Shown: positions 19,103 to 28,684 of the stretch, piece by piece | Numbering within the stretch: the stretch's first letter is position 1 | Layout: each line of letters begins with the position of its first letter | DNA from: Desertimonas sp963732335 | Lineage (GTDB): Bacteria > Actinomycetota > Acidimicrobiia > Acidimicrobiales > Ilumatobacteraceae | Direction: 5' to 3' | Length of the DNA stretch: 64,000 nucleotides | Assembly (NCBI GenBank): GCA_963732335.1 | Contig: CAVSZO010000045.1 | Coordinates: forward strand, 1 to 64,000 | Made by a program: the position numbers and the translations under genes | The notes under the pieces: generated by a model | Databases searched by the model: none | The model's input: the letters and a program-made list of their open reading frames with translations, nothing else | What the model was told of the DNA's origin: nothing

Positions 19103-19609
19103 ATGACACAAGAAGAGGGCTCTGGCTTTTTCGACAAGGTCAAGGACGTCGCCAGCGATCTCAAGGACAAGGCCGGGGATGCGTTCGACGCCGTCAAGGA
19201 CAAGGTCGGTCACCACGCCGACAAGGCCGCCGACGTCGCCGGTGATGCCGTCGACAAGGCCAAGGACGTTGCCGGTGATGCCGTCGACAAGACCAAGGAC
19301 GTTGCCGGCGATGTCGCCGACAAGACCAAGGACGTCGCCGGCGATGTCGCGGACAAGGCCGGTGACGTGTACGACGCTGCCAAGGACAAGGCCGGCGACA
19401 TCGTCGGCGGAGCCAAGGACGAAGCCGCCGACGCTGCCGACGCCGCCAAGGACGCCGCCGACGGCGCGAGTCGTAGGCGCGCCAGACGCCCGCCGTGTCT
19501 ACGCCGGCCGCGGCGCCACGGTTGGCGAAGCGGCGATGACATCGAAGAGACCTCCGGCGCGGAGTTGGGCCGCGTAGAGGCCGCCACGAGCGACGAGTTC
19601 GTCGTGTGA
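19103..19609 (+). CDS. LEA-like 11-residue repeat protein
   Basis: The product is a highly charged Ala/Asp/Lys/Val-rich protein whose centre is built of 11-residue units of the type DVAGDAVDKAK (four 33-bp DNA copies at 19232-19363), flanked by weaker copies. This is the pattern of group 3 LEA or apolipophorin-like amphipathic helices that protect membranes and proteins under drying or osmotic stress. No signal peptide or membrane helix is seen. The last 45 residues become Arg-rich and overlap the convergent ABC exporter by 111 bp; a one-base shift near 19465 would instead end the protein at a TAG close to 19472. I think that shorter form is more natural. Confidence 0.62.
   Translation: MTQEEGSGFFDKVKDVASDLKDKAGDAFDAVKDKVGHHADKAADVAGDAVDKAKDVAGDAVDKTKDVAGDVADKTKDVAGDVADKAGDVYDAAKDKAGDIVGGAKDEAADAADAAKDAADGASRRRARRPPCLRRPRRHGWRSGDDIEETSGAELGRVEAATSDEFVV
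19232..19363 (+). repeat. Four tandem 33-bp repeats in the LEA-like gene
   Basis: Each unit starts GACGT(C/T)GCCGG and encodes DVAGD(A/V)(V/A)DK(A/T)K/G. The units differ by a few substitutions, mostly silent or Ala/Val and Ala/Thr changes. Confidence 0.85.
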
Positions 19610-21405
19610 GCCGAGCTCGACGATCCGCCCACCGTCGAGCACGGCGATGCGGTCGGCATCGCGGACCGTCGACAATCGGTGGGCGATGACGATCGCCGTC
19701 CGTCCGCGCAACGCCGCTTCCAGGGCCGCCTGCACCAGCGCCTCGTTCTCGTTGTCGAGGTGGCTCGTCGCCTCGTCGAGGATCATCACGTCGGGATCCT
19801 TGAGCAGCAGCCGGGCGATGGCGACGCGTTGCTTCTCGCCGCCCGACAGTCGATAGCCCCGCTCGCCGACAACGGTGTCGTAGCCGTCGGCAAGACCGGC
19901 GATCGTGTCGTGGATGCGGGCCGCCCTTGCTGCGGCGACGATCTCGGCGTCGGTTGCGTCCGGCCTGGCGTAGCGCAGGTTCTCGCCGATCGAGACGTGG
20001 AACAGGTGGGGGTCCTGGCTGACCACTCCGATTGCTTGGCGCAACGACGCGAGCGTGAGGTCGCGGACGTCGATTCCGTCGACCCGCACCGCCCCGGCGG
20101 TGACGTCGTACAGGCGCGGGATCAGCGACACGAGCGTCGACTTGCCGGTGCCGGAGGCGCCGACGAGGGCGATCGTCTCACCAGGGGCGATGTCGAGCGT
20201 GATCCCGTCGAGCACGTCGCGATCCGGGTCGGTGTCTGGAGCGCGTTGCTCCAAGCGACGGCACAGAGGTCTGGGCGGCCGGCGGGTAGCGGAAGCGCAC
20301 GGCGTCGAACGTGATGCGCCGCCCGGGCTGCGTTCCGCCCAGACCCGGGAGGTCGACGGCGCCCGGTCGCTCGACGATCGGCTCCGGGGCGTCGAGCACC
20401 TCGAAGACGCGCTCGAAGTTGACCATCGACGTCATCAGATCGACGCGCGCGTTGGTCAGCGCCGTCAGCGGTGTGTAGACGCGGGTCACCAACGCCGCCA
20501 GGGCGACGAGCGTTCCGGTCGAGATGCTCCCGGACACGACCAGGTGGCCGCCGACGCCGTAGATCGCCACGGCGCCGATCGCCGCGACGAGGCCGAGGGC
20601 GACGAAGAACACGCGGCCGTACAGCGCCTGACGAATACCGGCGTCACGCACGCCGCCGGCATGCTTCTGGAACGACGCGAGCTCGCGGCGGTCGTCGCCG
20701 AAGAGCTTGACGAGCAGCGCACCGGCGACGTTGAAGCGCTCGGTCATCTGCGTGTTCATCGCCGCGTTGTGCTGCATCTGCTGGCGGGAGATGTCCTGCA
20801 GGCGGAGGCCGACGCGGCGGGCCGGAATGAGGAACAGGGGCAGCACGGCAGAGCGCCAGCAGCGTGAGGCGCCACTCGAGGACGAGCATCGCCGCCAGCG
20901 CCGTGACCAACCCGATGACGTTGCTGACGACGCTGCCGAGCGTGTTGGTGACGGCGGTCTGGGCGCCGACGACGTCGGTGCCGAGGCGCGACGTGATCGC
21001 TCCCGTCGGCGTCCGCGTGAAGAAAGCGATCGGCATGCGGATCACCTTGGTGAACAATGCCGATCGCAGGTCGTAGATCAACGACTCGCCGATGTTTGCG
21101 CTGCACCAGCGTTGCAACACGTTGAGCCCGGCGTCGGCGACGGCGGCGGCGACGCCGAGCACGGCCAGCCACGTGATCAGGGCGCTGTCGGAGTTGGGGA
21201 TCGCCGTGTCGATGATCGCACGGACGATGAGTGGCGGTACGAGGGCGAGCAGGGCGGCGACGAGGATGCCGAGGATGTAGATGGCGAGGAGCCGGCGGTA
21301 CGGACGGGCGAACGTCCAGATCCGCCGCAGCGTCGCCCGCGACAAGTTGACCCCTTCGACCGCCGAGGAATCCTTCGGCATCAGACCGTGGGGACCGAAC
21401 CGCAC
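19499..21405 (-). CDS. ABC exporter half-transporter (membrane plus ATPase domains), two frameshifts
   Basis: The N-terminal half has six hydrophobic helices typical of type IV exporters (FARPYRRLLAIYILGILVAA, then RLGTDVVGAQTAVTNTLGS). The C-terminal half is the nucleotide-binding domain with Walker A GASGTGKST, the Q loop VVSQDPHLFHVSI, signature LSGGEKQR, Walker B VMILDEATSHLD and the H-loop IVIAHRLSTV. Indels near 20850 and 20240 split the gene, but both domains are complete. Such proteins dimerise to export lipids, drugs or peptides; no partner is adjacent. The GTG start at 21405 has a -10 box 6 nt upstream. Confidence 0.92.
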
Positions 21406-21411
21406 GTGATC

Positions 21412-21417
21412 AGGCTA
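21412..21417 (-). promoter_or_regulatory. -10 box TAGCCT for the ABC exporter
   Basis: On the minus strand TAGCCT ends 6 nt before the GTG start at 21405. Confidence 0.42.
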
Positions 21418-21537
21418 AGGCGCGATCGAACGAGCTCGTGCGCTACGGATCGACGAGTACCTCGTCAGCCTGACGGCGCCGCCCACGATGACGAGCTGAA
21501 CGGCGAACGCTGAAGGGCGACCGTCGCAGGGTGCCTC

Positions 21538-21543
21538 TAGTAT
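21538..21543 (+). promoter_or_regulatory. -10 box TAGTAT for the S33 peptidase
   Basis: TAGTAT ends 7 nt before the ATG at 21551, a leaderless arrangement. Confidence 0.42.
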
Positions 21544-21550
21544 CCCGCCC

Positions 21551-23186
21551 ATGAATCGTCCCCTTCGCGCCCTCGGTCTCGTCGCGCTCCTCGTCGCCGG
21601 CTTGTCCGTCTCGGCCGGCGCCGGTGCCGTCGGGTCCTCCGGCACGGACACCACCGAGCCGTCGGAGACGACCGAGGTCAGCGAGACGACCGAGCCAGTC
21701 GAGTCCACCGAGCTGGTCGAGACCACCGAGGTCAGCGAGACGACGGACGTCAGCGAGACGAGCGAGCCGGTCGAGACCACCGAGGTGCCGGAGACCACAC
21801 CTTCGTCGCTTCCGCCGTTCGAACCGGAGCCGATCGAGTGGTCGTCGCTCGGCGACGGGCTCGAAGAGGGCCGCCTCGAGGTCCCGATCGACTACGCCAA
21901 CCCCGAGGACGGCACGTTCAGCCTCTACCTCGTCCGCCACCTCGCCGCCGACCCTGACGCGCGCGATCGGCTCACTGCTCGTCAACCCGGGCGGGCCCGG
22001 GTTCGGCGGAACGATCCTCGCCGAGTCGGCAGAGTTCATCTACAGCCCCGACCTGCTCGACAGCTTCGACATCGTTGGTTGGGATCCCCGCGGCACCGGC
22101 GAGAGCGAGCCGTTCATCGACTGCATCGACAACTACGACGAGTACTTCGCCGGCACCGACATCACCCCCGACGACGAGTCCGAGCGGCAGCAGATCATCG
22201 ACGTTGCCGAGGACTTCGCCGACCAATGCGTGGTGCGCAGTGAGGAGTTCATCCAGTTCGTCGGCACCAACAACTCGGCCCGCGACATGGACACGATCCG
22301 CCGGGCGCTCGGCGAGGACGAGATCAGCTACTTCGGCTTCAGCTACGGCTCCGAGCTCGGCGGCACGTGGGCGACGCTGTTCCCCGACACCGTGCGCGCC
22401 GCCGTCCTCGACGGTGCCGCCGATCCCAATGCCGACGAGCTCGAAGGATCACTGCAACAGGTGGCCGGGTTCGAAACGACGTTGGCGACGTTCCTCGCCC
22501 AGTGCAGCGACAATCCCGACTGCGCGTTCCACAGCGACGGCGATGCCGAGGGGGCGTTCGACCAGTTGATGCTCAAGATCGACGACAAGCCGTTGCCAAC
22601 CGTCGCGGGCCGTCCATTGCTCACCCGCGGTGTGGCGCTCCAGGGTGTCGCCGAGGCGATGTACTCCGACGTGTTGTGGACGGACCTCGAGCAAGCGCTC
22701 GCCTCCGCCCGGCAGGGCGACGGTTCCGGTCTACTCGCCCTCTACGACGCGTACTACCAGCGCCAGCCCGACGGCACGTGGGACAACTCCTTGGAGGCGT
22801 TCCAGACGATCCACTGCATGGACACGGCGGAGCGCTTGACGGTCGAAGAGGAGGACGCCACGGCGCCGCAGTTCAACGAGGTCGCCCCTCGGATGGCCCC
22901 GGGCTCGACAGGCAGCTACTTCTGCACGTTCTTCCCGGAGTCGACCGATCCACGCATCGAGATCACCGCCGCCGGCGCCGGCCCGATCGTCGTCTGCGGC
23001 GCCACCGGCGACCCCGCCACGCCACTGGAGAGCACCCGCAACATGGTCGAGTCGCTCGAGGACGGCCGGCTGATCATCATCGACGCCGACCAGCACACGT
23101 GCTACGGCGCCGACCCCTGTGCCGACGAGCTGATCGACGACTACCTCGTCAACCTCAACGCCCCGCCACCCGTCACCGAGTGCTGA
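21551..23186 (+). CDS. Secreted alpha/beta-hydrolase, tripeptidyl aminopeptidase-like (S33)
   Basis: A Sec signal peptide (residues 1-27) is followed by a Thr/Glu/Val/Ser-rich linker of about 60 residues (ETTEVSETTEPVE-type repeats), as used by surface proteins to cross the envelope. The catalytic domain has the oxyanion block LLVNPGGPGFGG, FDIVGWDPRGTGES, the nucleophile elbow FGFSYGSELG (Ser), and a C-terminal TAP-like part with VCGATGDPATPLEST and the catalytic His region DADQHTCYG. These enzymes release short peptides from the N-termini of oligopeptides outside the cell. One indel at about 21960 divides linker and catalytic domain. There is no clear operon partner. Confidence 0.9.
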
Positions 23187-23370
23187 CGCGACGCGACAGC
23201 GGTCACACCGCGGACGCCCCGCAGCTGCGCTCTGCTGATCAATGGCGGTGGTGGTCAGGCGACATCACCCCGTGCCATCGTCACTGGCCGGCCCGGGTTT
23301 GCTGCCGTATCTGTCAAGCTACTGATGGGACTGTCGACAGTTGATCGATACTGACGACGGACGAACGCTA

Positions 23371-23400
23371 TTGCCAGATCACTTACGACTGGTGTACGAT
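23371..23400 (+). promoter_or_regulatory. Sigma70-type promoter for the basic repeat protein
   Basis: TTGCCA (23371-23376) and TACGAT (23395-23400) are separated by 18 bp and lie 31 nt before the GTG start at 23432. The 245 bp between 23187 and 23431 holds no gene; this promoter is the only element I see there. Confidence 0.5.
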
Positions 23401-23431
23401 CGCTCGAAGTATCGACGCGAGGAGAGTCCAC

Positions 23432-23860
23432 GTGCGCATTCACTACGTTGCATTCCGCGGCACGGCGCGGGAGTTGAGGCAAGCCAAACCGACGATCCGC
23501 AAGCTGACCCGTGGCGCGGCCGGGAAGCAGGGCGCCAAGAAGCGAGGCGCCAAGAAGCGGCGCGGCAAGTTCGCCGCAGTGCGGAAGCGTCGGGCAGGCA
23601 TGGGGCCGCGTCGTCCTGGCGCCGTGCAACGGAAGCGTCGTGCCGGCATGGGTCCGCGTCGTCGGACCAAGGCGCAGCGTACGCGTCGTGCCGGCATGGG
23701 TCCGCGTCGTCGGACTTCCGTGCAGCGTCGTCGCCGCCCAGGCATGGGTCCGCGGACGGGGATGGGTCCACGTCGTCGCGCGGGCGCCCGCCGTCGGCAG
23801 GCTGGTATGAGCCGTCGGCCGGCCGGGATGGGGCGCACCCTGCGGGCGGTGCGCTACTAG
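23432..23860 (+). CDS. Extremely basic protein with 16-residue GMGPRR repeats
   Basis: I do not recognise this 142-residue protein. Residues 1-25 (MRIHYVAFRGTARELRQ and on) look like a folded or leader segment and match the start of the protein encoded at 24066. Residues 26-50 are Lys/Arg/Ala-rich. From residue 51 there are three clear 16-residue units of form (R)(K/T)RRAGMGPRR(P/R)...Q followed by degenerate copies with GMGPR, AGMSRR and AGMGR, encoded by 48-bp DNA repeats from 23582. Close to half of all residues are Arg or Lys and there are almost no acidic ones. A GAGGAGAG RBS and a promoter precede the GTG start. A nucleic-acid-binding protein or a multi-core precursor peptide are possible; neither is proven. 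Confidence 0.6.
   Translation: MRIHYVAFRGTARELRQAKPTIRKLTRGAAGKQGAKKRGAKKRRGKFAAVRKRRAGMGPRRPGAVQRKRRAGMGPRRRTKAQRTRRAGMGPRRRTSVQRRRRPGMGPRTGMGPRRRAGARRRQAGMSRRPAGMGRTLRAVRY
23582..23740 (+). repeat. 48-bp tandem repeats in the basic protein gene
   Basis: Three full units (23582-23629, 23630-23677, 23678-23725) and a degenerate fourth encode the 16-residue RRAGMGPRR block. Units two and three share long identical stretches around GCCGGCATGGGTCCGCGTCG. Confidence 0.8.
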
Positions 23861-24065
23861 TCGCTACCGTTCCAGACCAGGTAAGCAGTCGCTGAAAACT
23901 ATGCCGTCATTGGTGACTGCTCGCGGAGTGACGTCCTAGTTCAAGACTCCCTCGAATCGGGGGTGGCGTGACGATTGGCTGGGCTCGGTTTGAGCTTCGC
24001 CCCACCCAAGACCAGGCGGCCGACTTGTAGCGTGTCGTCCGCAGCTCATCGCGAGGAGAGAGGAC

Positions 24066-24590
24066 GTGCGCATACGTGTCGTGGAGGTCGAAGGGACACC
24101 CCAGGAACTTGCCGAGTCTCAACGGCTTCTTGAGGTTCTACAAGTCGGCGCGCACTCTGCAGGATTGAGTCAGCTCGACGACGATCTTTCGTCATCGCTC
24201 CCGCGCGAGGCCAAAGCGCTTCTCGACAAACGTGGCGCAGGTGGTGCGACACGGAATGCCATGGAATCACTCCTCAAAGAGATCATGGGATGGGGAGACG
24301 TCGACCTCCGAATTGGCCAATCACGTACGAAGAGAGCCGGCACCACAGACAACATCCGCATGCATCGTCGCGGGTCTTCTGTAGGAGCGTTCCTCTATCT
24401 CAGCGTGACAGGCGGTGGTGTGAAGTTCCGCCTTCCGGTGGATCACGATCTCACCGGGAAGACGTTTGCCGTTCGCCGACGTGTGAAGGCCGGTGTCCCG
24501 TACGGTATCTCCACTCGTATCTCCGCCCAGGCCCTCGGCGAAGCGATACAGCTTGCTCATGATGCGTATCTGCGAACGATGGCAACATGA
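24066..24590 (+). CDS. Unknown 174-residue protein sharing a 5' module with the basic repeat gene
   Basis: The N-terminus MRIRVVEVEGTPQELAE matches the start of the protein at 23432 in spacing and pattern (MRI, V, GT, EL). The rest is different: a helical part (residues 20-75, SLLKEIMGWG) and a C-terminal part with RMHRRGSSVGAFLYLSV, a beta-like region and a final helix (ALGEAIQLAHDAYLRTM). No catalytic or metal motif is visible. The RBS (GCGAGGAGAG) and GTGCGCAT start sequence are the same as in the upstream gene, and a TAGCGT hexamer lies 32 nt upstream. Base composition is less G+C-rich than in neighbouring core genes. Between 23861 and 24065 I see no gene. Confidence 0.62.
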   Translation: MRIRVVEVEGTPQELAESQRLLEVLQVGAHSAGLSQLDDDLSSSLPREAKALLDKRGAGGATRNAMESLLKEIMGWGDVDLRIGQSRTKRAGTTDNIRMHRRGSSVGAFLYLSVTGGGVKFRLPVDHDLTGKTFAVRRRVKAGVPYGISTRISAQALGEAIQLAHDAYLRTMAT

Positions 24591-24618
24591 GACCGGACGA
24601 TGGCGCGGAGGGCTCGGG

Positions 24619-25335
24619 TCAGCCTTCCGTCCACGTCCTCCAGTGTTCGAGCTTGATTTCGGGAAAGTCCTGAGCAAGTTGACGGCAGTCGGCACGATAT
24701 CCAGCACGCAACTCTCGGCGCATCACCTCGCGAAGTCCAACCTTCTTACGGGTCGTCGCATTGACTGGCTTTGCCAACATGCGAGATTCGAATGTGGGAT
24801 CGAGACCCAAGAACTCGTACGTTCTTCGCAGCTGCGAGGTCGAATCCTGGCAGCACTGCTCGTACTGAAGCACGAGCAGTTGGTCTCTCGCAAACCATTC
24901 GAGCAATCGAGAGAGTTGGAGATGATACAAACCCCTCCCGAACGCCTCCTCCAACACCTCACGACCGAGTCGATGCCCGTGCGCCAGGGCATAGGTGACG
25001 CCTGACTGAAACCGTTCGATCGGATCACGCAGCAGTACGAGCAACCGTGCGTTCGGCGCAGCGGCTTGGAGTCGCGCAGGCACCCAGAAATCGAACAGGT
25101 AACGCGGTGTCCATTCTCCCGTCAACTGCCCTGCCGGCCGTGGGAAGCGTTCGTGGTACCTACGTGTGCTCGCCGCGACCGGGAGATCCTTCCACCGATG
25201 GTCGAAGTAGTGGAGCTCCTTGCGTAGGCCGGGCGCACGATAGACGCCGGGATGCTCCGCGATGAGGCGGTGCCACCACGACGTTCCTGATCGCTGCGCT
25301 CCGATTCCGACGTAGTCCGGTGGCCCGAAGGTCAT
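24619..25335 (-). CDS. Sulfotransferase family protein
   Basis: The 238-residue protein has the PAPS 5'-phosphosulfate loop GIGAQRSGTSWW at residues 10-21 and the 3'-phosphate motif LLVLLRDPIERFQSGVTYAL, followed by a typical helical C-terminus (LLEWFARDQLLVLQYE, YEFLGLD). Such enzymes transfer sulfate from PAPS to hydroxyls or amines of carbohydrates, small molecules or tyrosines. The ATG at 25335 places the P-loop at the expected distance; GTG at 25344 is an alternative. It is convergent with the 24066 gene and lies in the same accessory island as a second, unrelated sulfotransferase at 30851. Confidence 0.86.
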   Translation of the reverse strand: MTFGPPDYVGIGAQRSGTSWWHRLIAEHPGVYRAPGLRKELHYFDHRWKDLPVAASTRRYHERFPRPAGQLTGEWTPRYLFDFWVPARLQAAAPNARLLVLLRDPIERFQSGVTYALAHGHRLGREVLEEAFGRGLYHLQLSRLLEWFARDQLLVLQYEQCCQDSTSQLRRTYEFLGLDPTFESRMLAKPVNATTRKKVGLREVMRRELRAGYRADCRQLAQDFPEIKLEHWRTWTEG

Positions 25336-25726
25336 TCCATTCACGTCGCCCCCTACTCGGCGACGGGAGCCTCGGGAAGTGGGCACAGCACGAATATGTC
25401 GGAATCGATCCGTACTTGGCAAGCGCCTTGACGCGTCGCCACCTCCCGTTGGCCTTTCAGGACGTTGATCTCCGAGCCAAGGGGAGCGATCCGAAGACCG
25501 TGGCAAATTGCGGCGCACGACCCACCGATGCGATCTAAGGTGCGCGTCGCTCGTCTCGGGCAGGCACGAGTGTCCTGTCGTGCAGACCCCCGAAAGACCG
25601 TGGACCAGTCGAACGCTCGCCGGACGAGTTGAAGCAGCGCTTCACGCTGCTCGAGCAAATCGATCGGACAGACAGTCGGCTCCCAGCTCCAGCCGTCTTG
25701 GGGATCGCAATGATTCGAACACAGCA
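25336..25726. other. Intergenic stretch without a supported gene
   Basis: This 390-bp gap separates the divergent sulfotransferase and LuxR-type regulator and should hold both promoters. Open frames exist on both strands (for example minus 25353-25727, Cys-rich), but none has an RBS or recognisable motif. A short hairpin (AGCAGCG with CGCTGCT, near 25632-25650) has no T run. Confidence 0.5.
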
Positions 25727-28518
25727 ATGACTGAAGCAGGCCGAGTGCGACTGTTCGGCCGCGAGCGCGTCTGCGCGACGATCAACGATTCTCTGCGCAA
25801 CGCAGCCAGTGGGGTGGTCACGCTTCTGCGTATCGAGGGTGCGGTCGGCGTGGGCAAGACGGCGCTCTGCGATTATGTCGCTGGCCGCGCGAATGAACAT
25901 TCGGTGCTGACTCGTGCGACGGCGACGGAGGCTGAGGCAACGGTCGCGGTCAGTGGCCTCTCCCCGATCGTCCGCCAGCTCTGGTCGTACTCCGAAGGGC
26001 TCGCGGCGGAGGACAAGCGAAGGCTTGCACAGGTCGTGGTACGGGCGCGCCGAGCGCGAGCCTTCTGCGACCGATTTGGGCGACGCGATACTCGCCCTGT
26101 TCGCCGAAGCCGCTCGTGAGCGCGTCCTGGTCACCATCTTTGACGACGCGCAGTGGCTCGACCATTTGACGGTCGATGCGCTCTCGCACGCCTTTCGCGG
26201 TGCATCGAACTGTCGGATCGGCATCGTGATGGCGAGCCACGGTCATCTCGAATCGCTGCGGACCGGAGCAGCTGATGAGACGGAGTACCTGGCAGGGCTT
26301 CACCCCGAGGCAGCGCGCGCACTCTTGCTCGACCGCCTCGACGTCGACATAGCCGATCACGTTGCAACCAGCGTCATCGCCGCGACAAACGGGTTGCCGC
26401 TGGCACTGTTGGATCTCTGTGAGGAGCTGACCGTCGAGCAATGGTCAGGTGCGGTGCCGCTACCCGACCCACTGCCCGTTGGCCGAAAGCTGACCCAGGC
26501 CTATCGCTCGCGCCTCGCCCGGCTACCAGCAACGTGTCGGACGGCCCTGGTGGTCCTCGCTTCGGCGAACGCGGCGTCCGATCTGCTCGCGGCGTCTTTC
26601 GCACATCTCGGTATCGATGGTCGAGCTCTCGACCCTGCCGAGGACGCTGGCATCGTCACCACCAATGGTCCGGTCGTGCAGTTCTGCGACCCGCTCGTTG
26701 GATCGGTCGTCCTCGCCGTCGCATCGCCTCAGCAGCGCCGAGCTGCGCACGCCGCACTCGCGGTAGCCGCATCAGATGACCCCGAGCGCCACGCGGACCA
26801 CATGGCGGCGGCAGCCTTCGGCCCGTCCGAGGAAGTCGCAGCCGCCTTGAGCATTGCGGCAACTGAAGCGCAGCGGCGCGGCGGCGCGAACGCGGCGGCC
26901 GCGGCACTCGAGAAAGCAGCACTCTTCACGCCAGCAGGTTCCGAACGCGTCCATCGCCTGGTCCGCGCGGCGAAGGCACTCATCCTGGCAGGTCAGCCCC
27001 GTGCCGCGGTCCGTCACCTGAACCAGGTCATCGCCACGTCGGCGGAGCAGGCGGTGCGACAGGAAGCAGCGCTGTTACGCCGTCACGCACTCCGCTGGAC
27101 GTGGGCTGACGAACCGTCGACGCGTGCCTCGCATGTGCACACGACCAACGCGGTGAACCCGTGCGATGCGGCGCCGGCATGGGATCGCGTCTATGCAGCG
27201 ACCCGCCTGCTGGCGCGCGGGCAAATCTCTAGAGCCCTCGATGAGGCCAAGGCGGCTTCACAGCTTGCGTCCGCCAGTGCTGAGGCGCTCTCGGTGCGAA
27301 TGGTGCTCCTCTGCGCGCTCGGCACCCGGTGAACACGGACGGGAGGCTGCTGCGGAGCTCAATTGGTTCTCGATTGACAGCTGCGTCGCGACGGTAGCCG
27401 AGGTTGATCTCGCCAGCCCGACGTTCTCGCTTCTCGGCTTCGTCGGTCAAGCGTTGATCTGGTGCGAGCGTCACGACGATGCCATACGCCTCGCCGAGGC
27501 GATCATCGACCTGTCCGATCAAGGTGGCGCCCCGTACGCGCGGGTTCACGCGATGTCGGTGCTTGCCGAGGCACACTTGTGGCGCGGACGGTGGGCGCTG
27601 GCGAGTTCGATCGGTCACGCTGCGGCCGCCTTGGCAACAGAAACCGGCCAACCGATGTTGGCCAGCCACGTTCAGGCGATCATGGCGCGTGTCTTGGCGA
27701 GCCAAGGAACCGAGGTTCTGTGTCGGCAGCTCGCCGCGGAGATACTCACGATTGGTGAGCATCGGGAACTCCCGATCTTGCGCATGCATGCGCTCTCCGC
27801 GCTCGGTCAGCTCGAGCTCAGCGCTGGCAACCCAGGCGAAGCGGTCCGATGCTTGCGGGTCGCCCTCCACCTGGGAACGAACGTCGGAGCGCGCGCAACC
27901 ACGGTGGTTCCGTATGTGCCGGACCTGATCGAGGCCTTGGTACGCGTCGGAGGCCGCAAGGAGGCGATGCGAACGCTCGAGGAGTTCGAGTCGGAAGCGC
28001 AAGCGCGGGACTCGGCATGGGCGACGGCGACCGCCCTTCGATGCCGCGCCCTGCTCAGTTCCGGAGACCAAGCCGACGAGTTGTTCGGCACATCCATCTC
28101 GTTGGCATCGCCTCAATCGTTCGACCTCGGCCGGACGTACCTCTGTTGGGGTGAGCACCTACGGAGGAGTCGAGCGAGTCGACGCAGCCGATCGGCCCTC
28201 GAGTCAGCCGTCACCATCTTCGATGAGATCGGCGCACGGAAGTGGGCCGACCGAGCACGGCTCGAACTGCGGGCGGCGGGCGCAAACACACCCACCAACG
28301 GGAGCACCCGGTGGCCGAACCTGACGGCCCGCGAGCAGCAGATTGCCGACGCGGTATCGCGAGGCATGACGAATCACGAAGTCGCATCAGCGTTGTACCT
28401 CAGCGAGAAGACGGTCGAGTATCACTTGAGCAAGGTGTATGCGCGCGTTGGCGTCCGGTCGCGAACGGAACTGACGCATCTCCTGTCGTCACCGCGCCGC
28501 CGTCCAGCTGCCGGCTAG
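25727..28518 (+). CDS. LuxR-family (LAL-type) ATPase transcription regulator, two frameshifts
   Basis: A large one-component regulator of about 930 residues. The N-terminus has an AAA-type ATPase with Walker A GAVGVGKTAL and a Walker B-like VTIFDDAQWLD, then a long alpha-helical repeat region (TPR-like, ALIWCERHDDAIRLAEAII, GALGQLELSAGNPGEAVRCL). The C-terminus is a LuxR DNA-binding domain with the classic LTAREQQIADAVSRGMTNHEVA and LSEKTVEYHLSKVYARVGVRSRTEL. Indels near 26070 and 27325 interrupt the frame. LAL regulators usually control nearby gene clusters in response to a small ligand. It lies just upstream of the protease and modification genes and is a plausible activator for them. Codon use is less G+C-biased than in the core regions. 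Confidence 0.88.
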
Positions 28519-28684
28519 ATCGAGCCGTTCAAGGTCAAGCCACCTCCAAGGTCACGCGCTCCCGCCGACTGGGGATTCCCCTGATGCGGCCCCGGAGAGC
28601 GAAGTGCTTTAGTCGATCAAGCAATTCCGCCGCTGGTTCCGTGTTGGCGTCCACGACGAGACGCGGACCGAAGAAGGGGGCTTG

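Noticed and set aside
23880..23960. tRNA-like string TTCAAGACTCCCTCGAATC and a hairpin AGCAGTC/GACTGCT
   Set aside because: No cloverleaf can be formed; the T arm and acceptor do not pair.
25353..25727. Cys-rich 124-residue minus-strand frame between sulfotransferase and regulator
   Set aside because: No RBS, no motif, and it lies in what should be the divergent promoter region.
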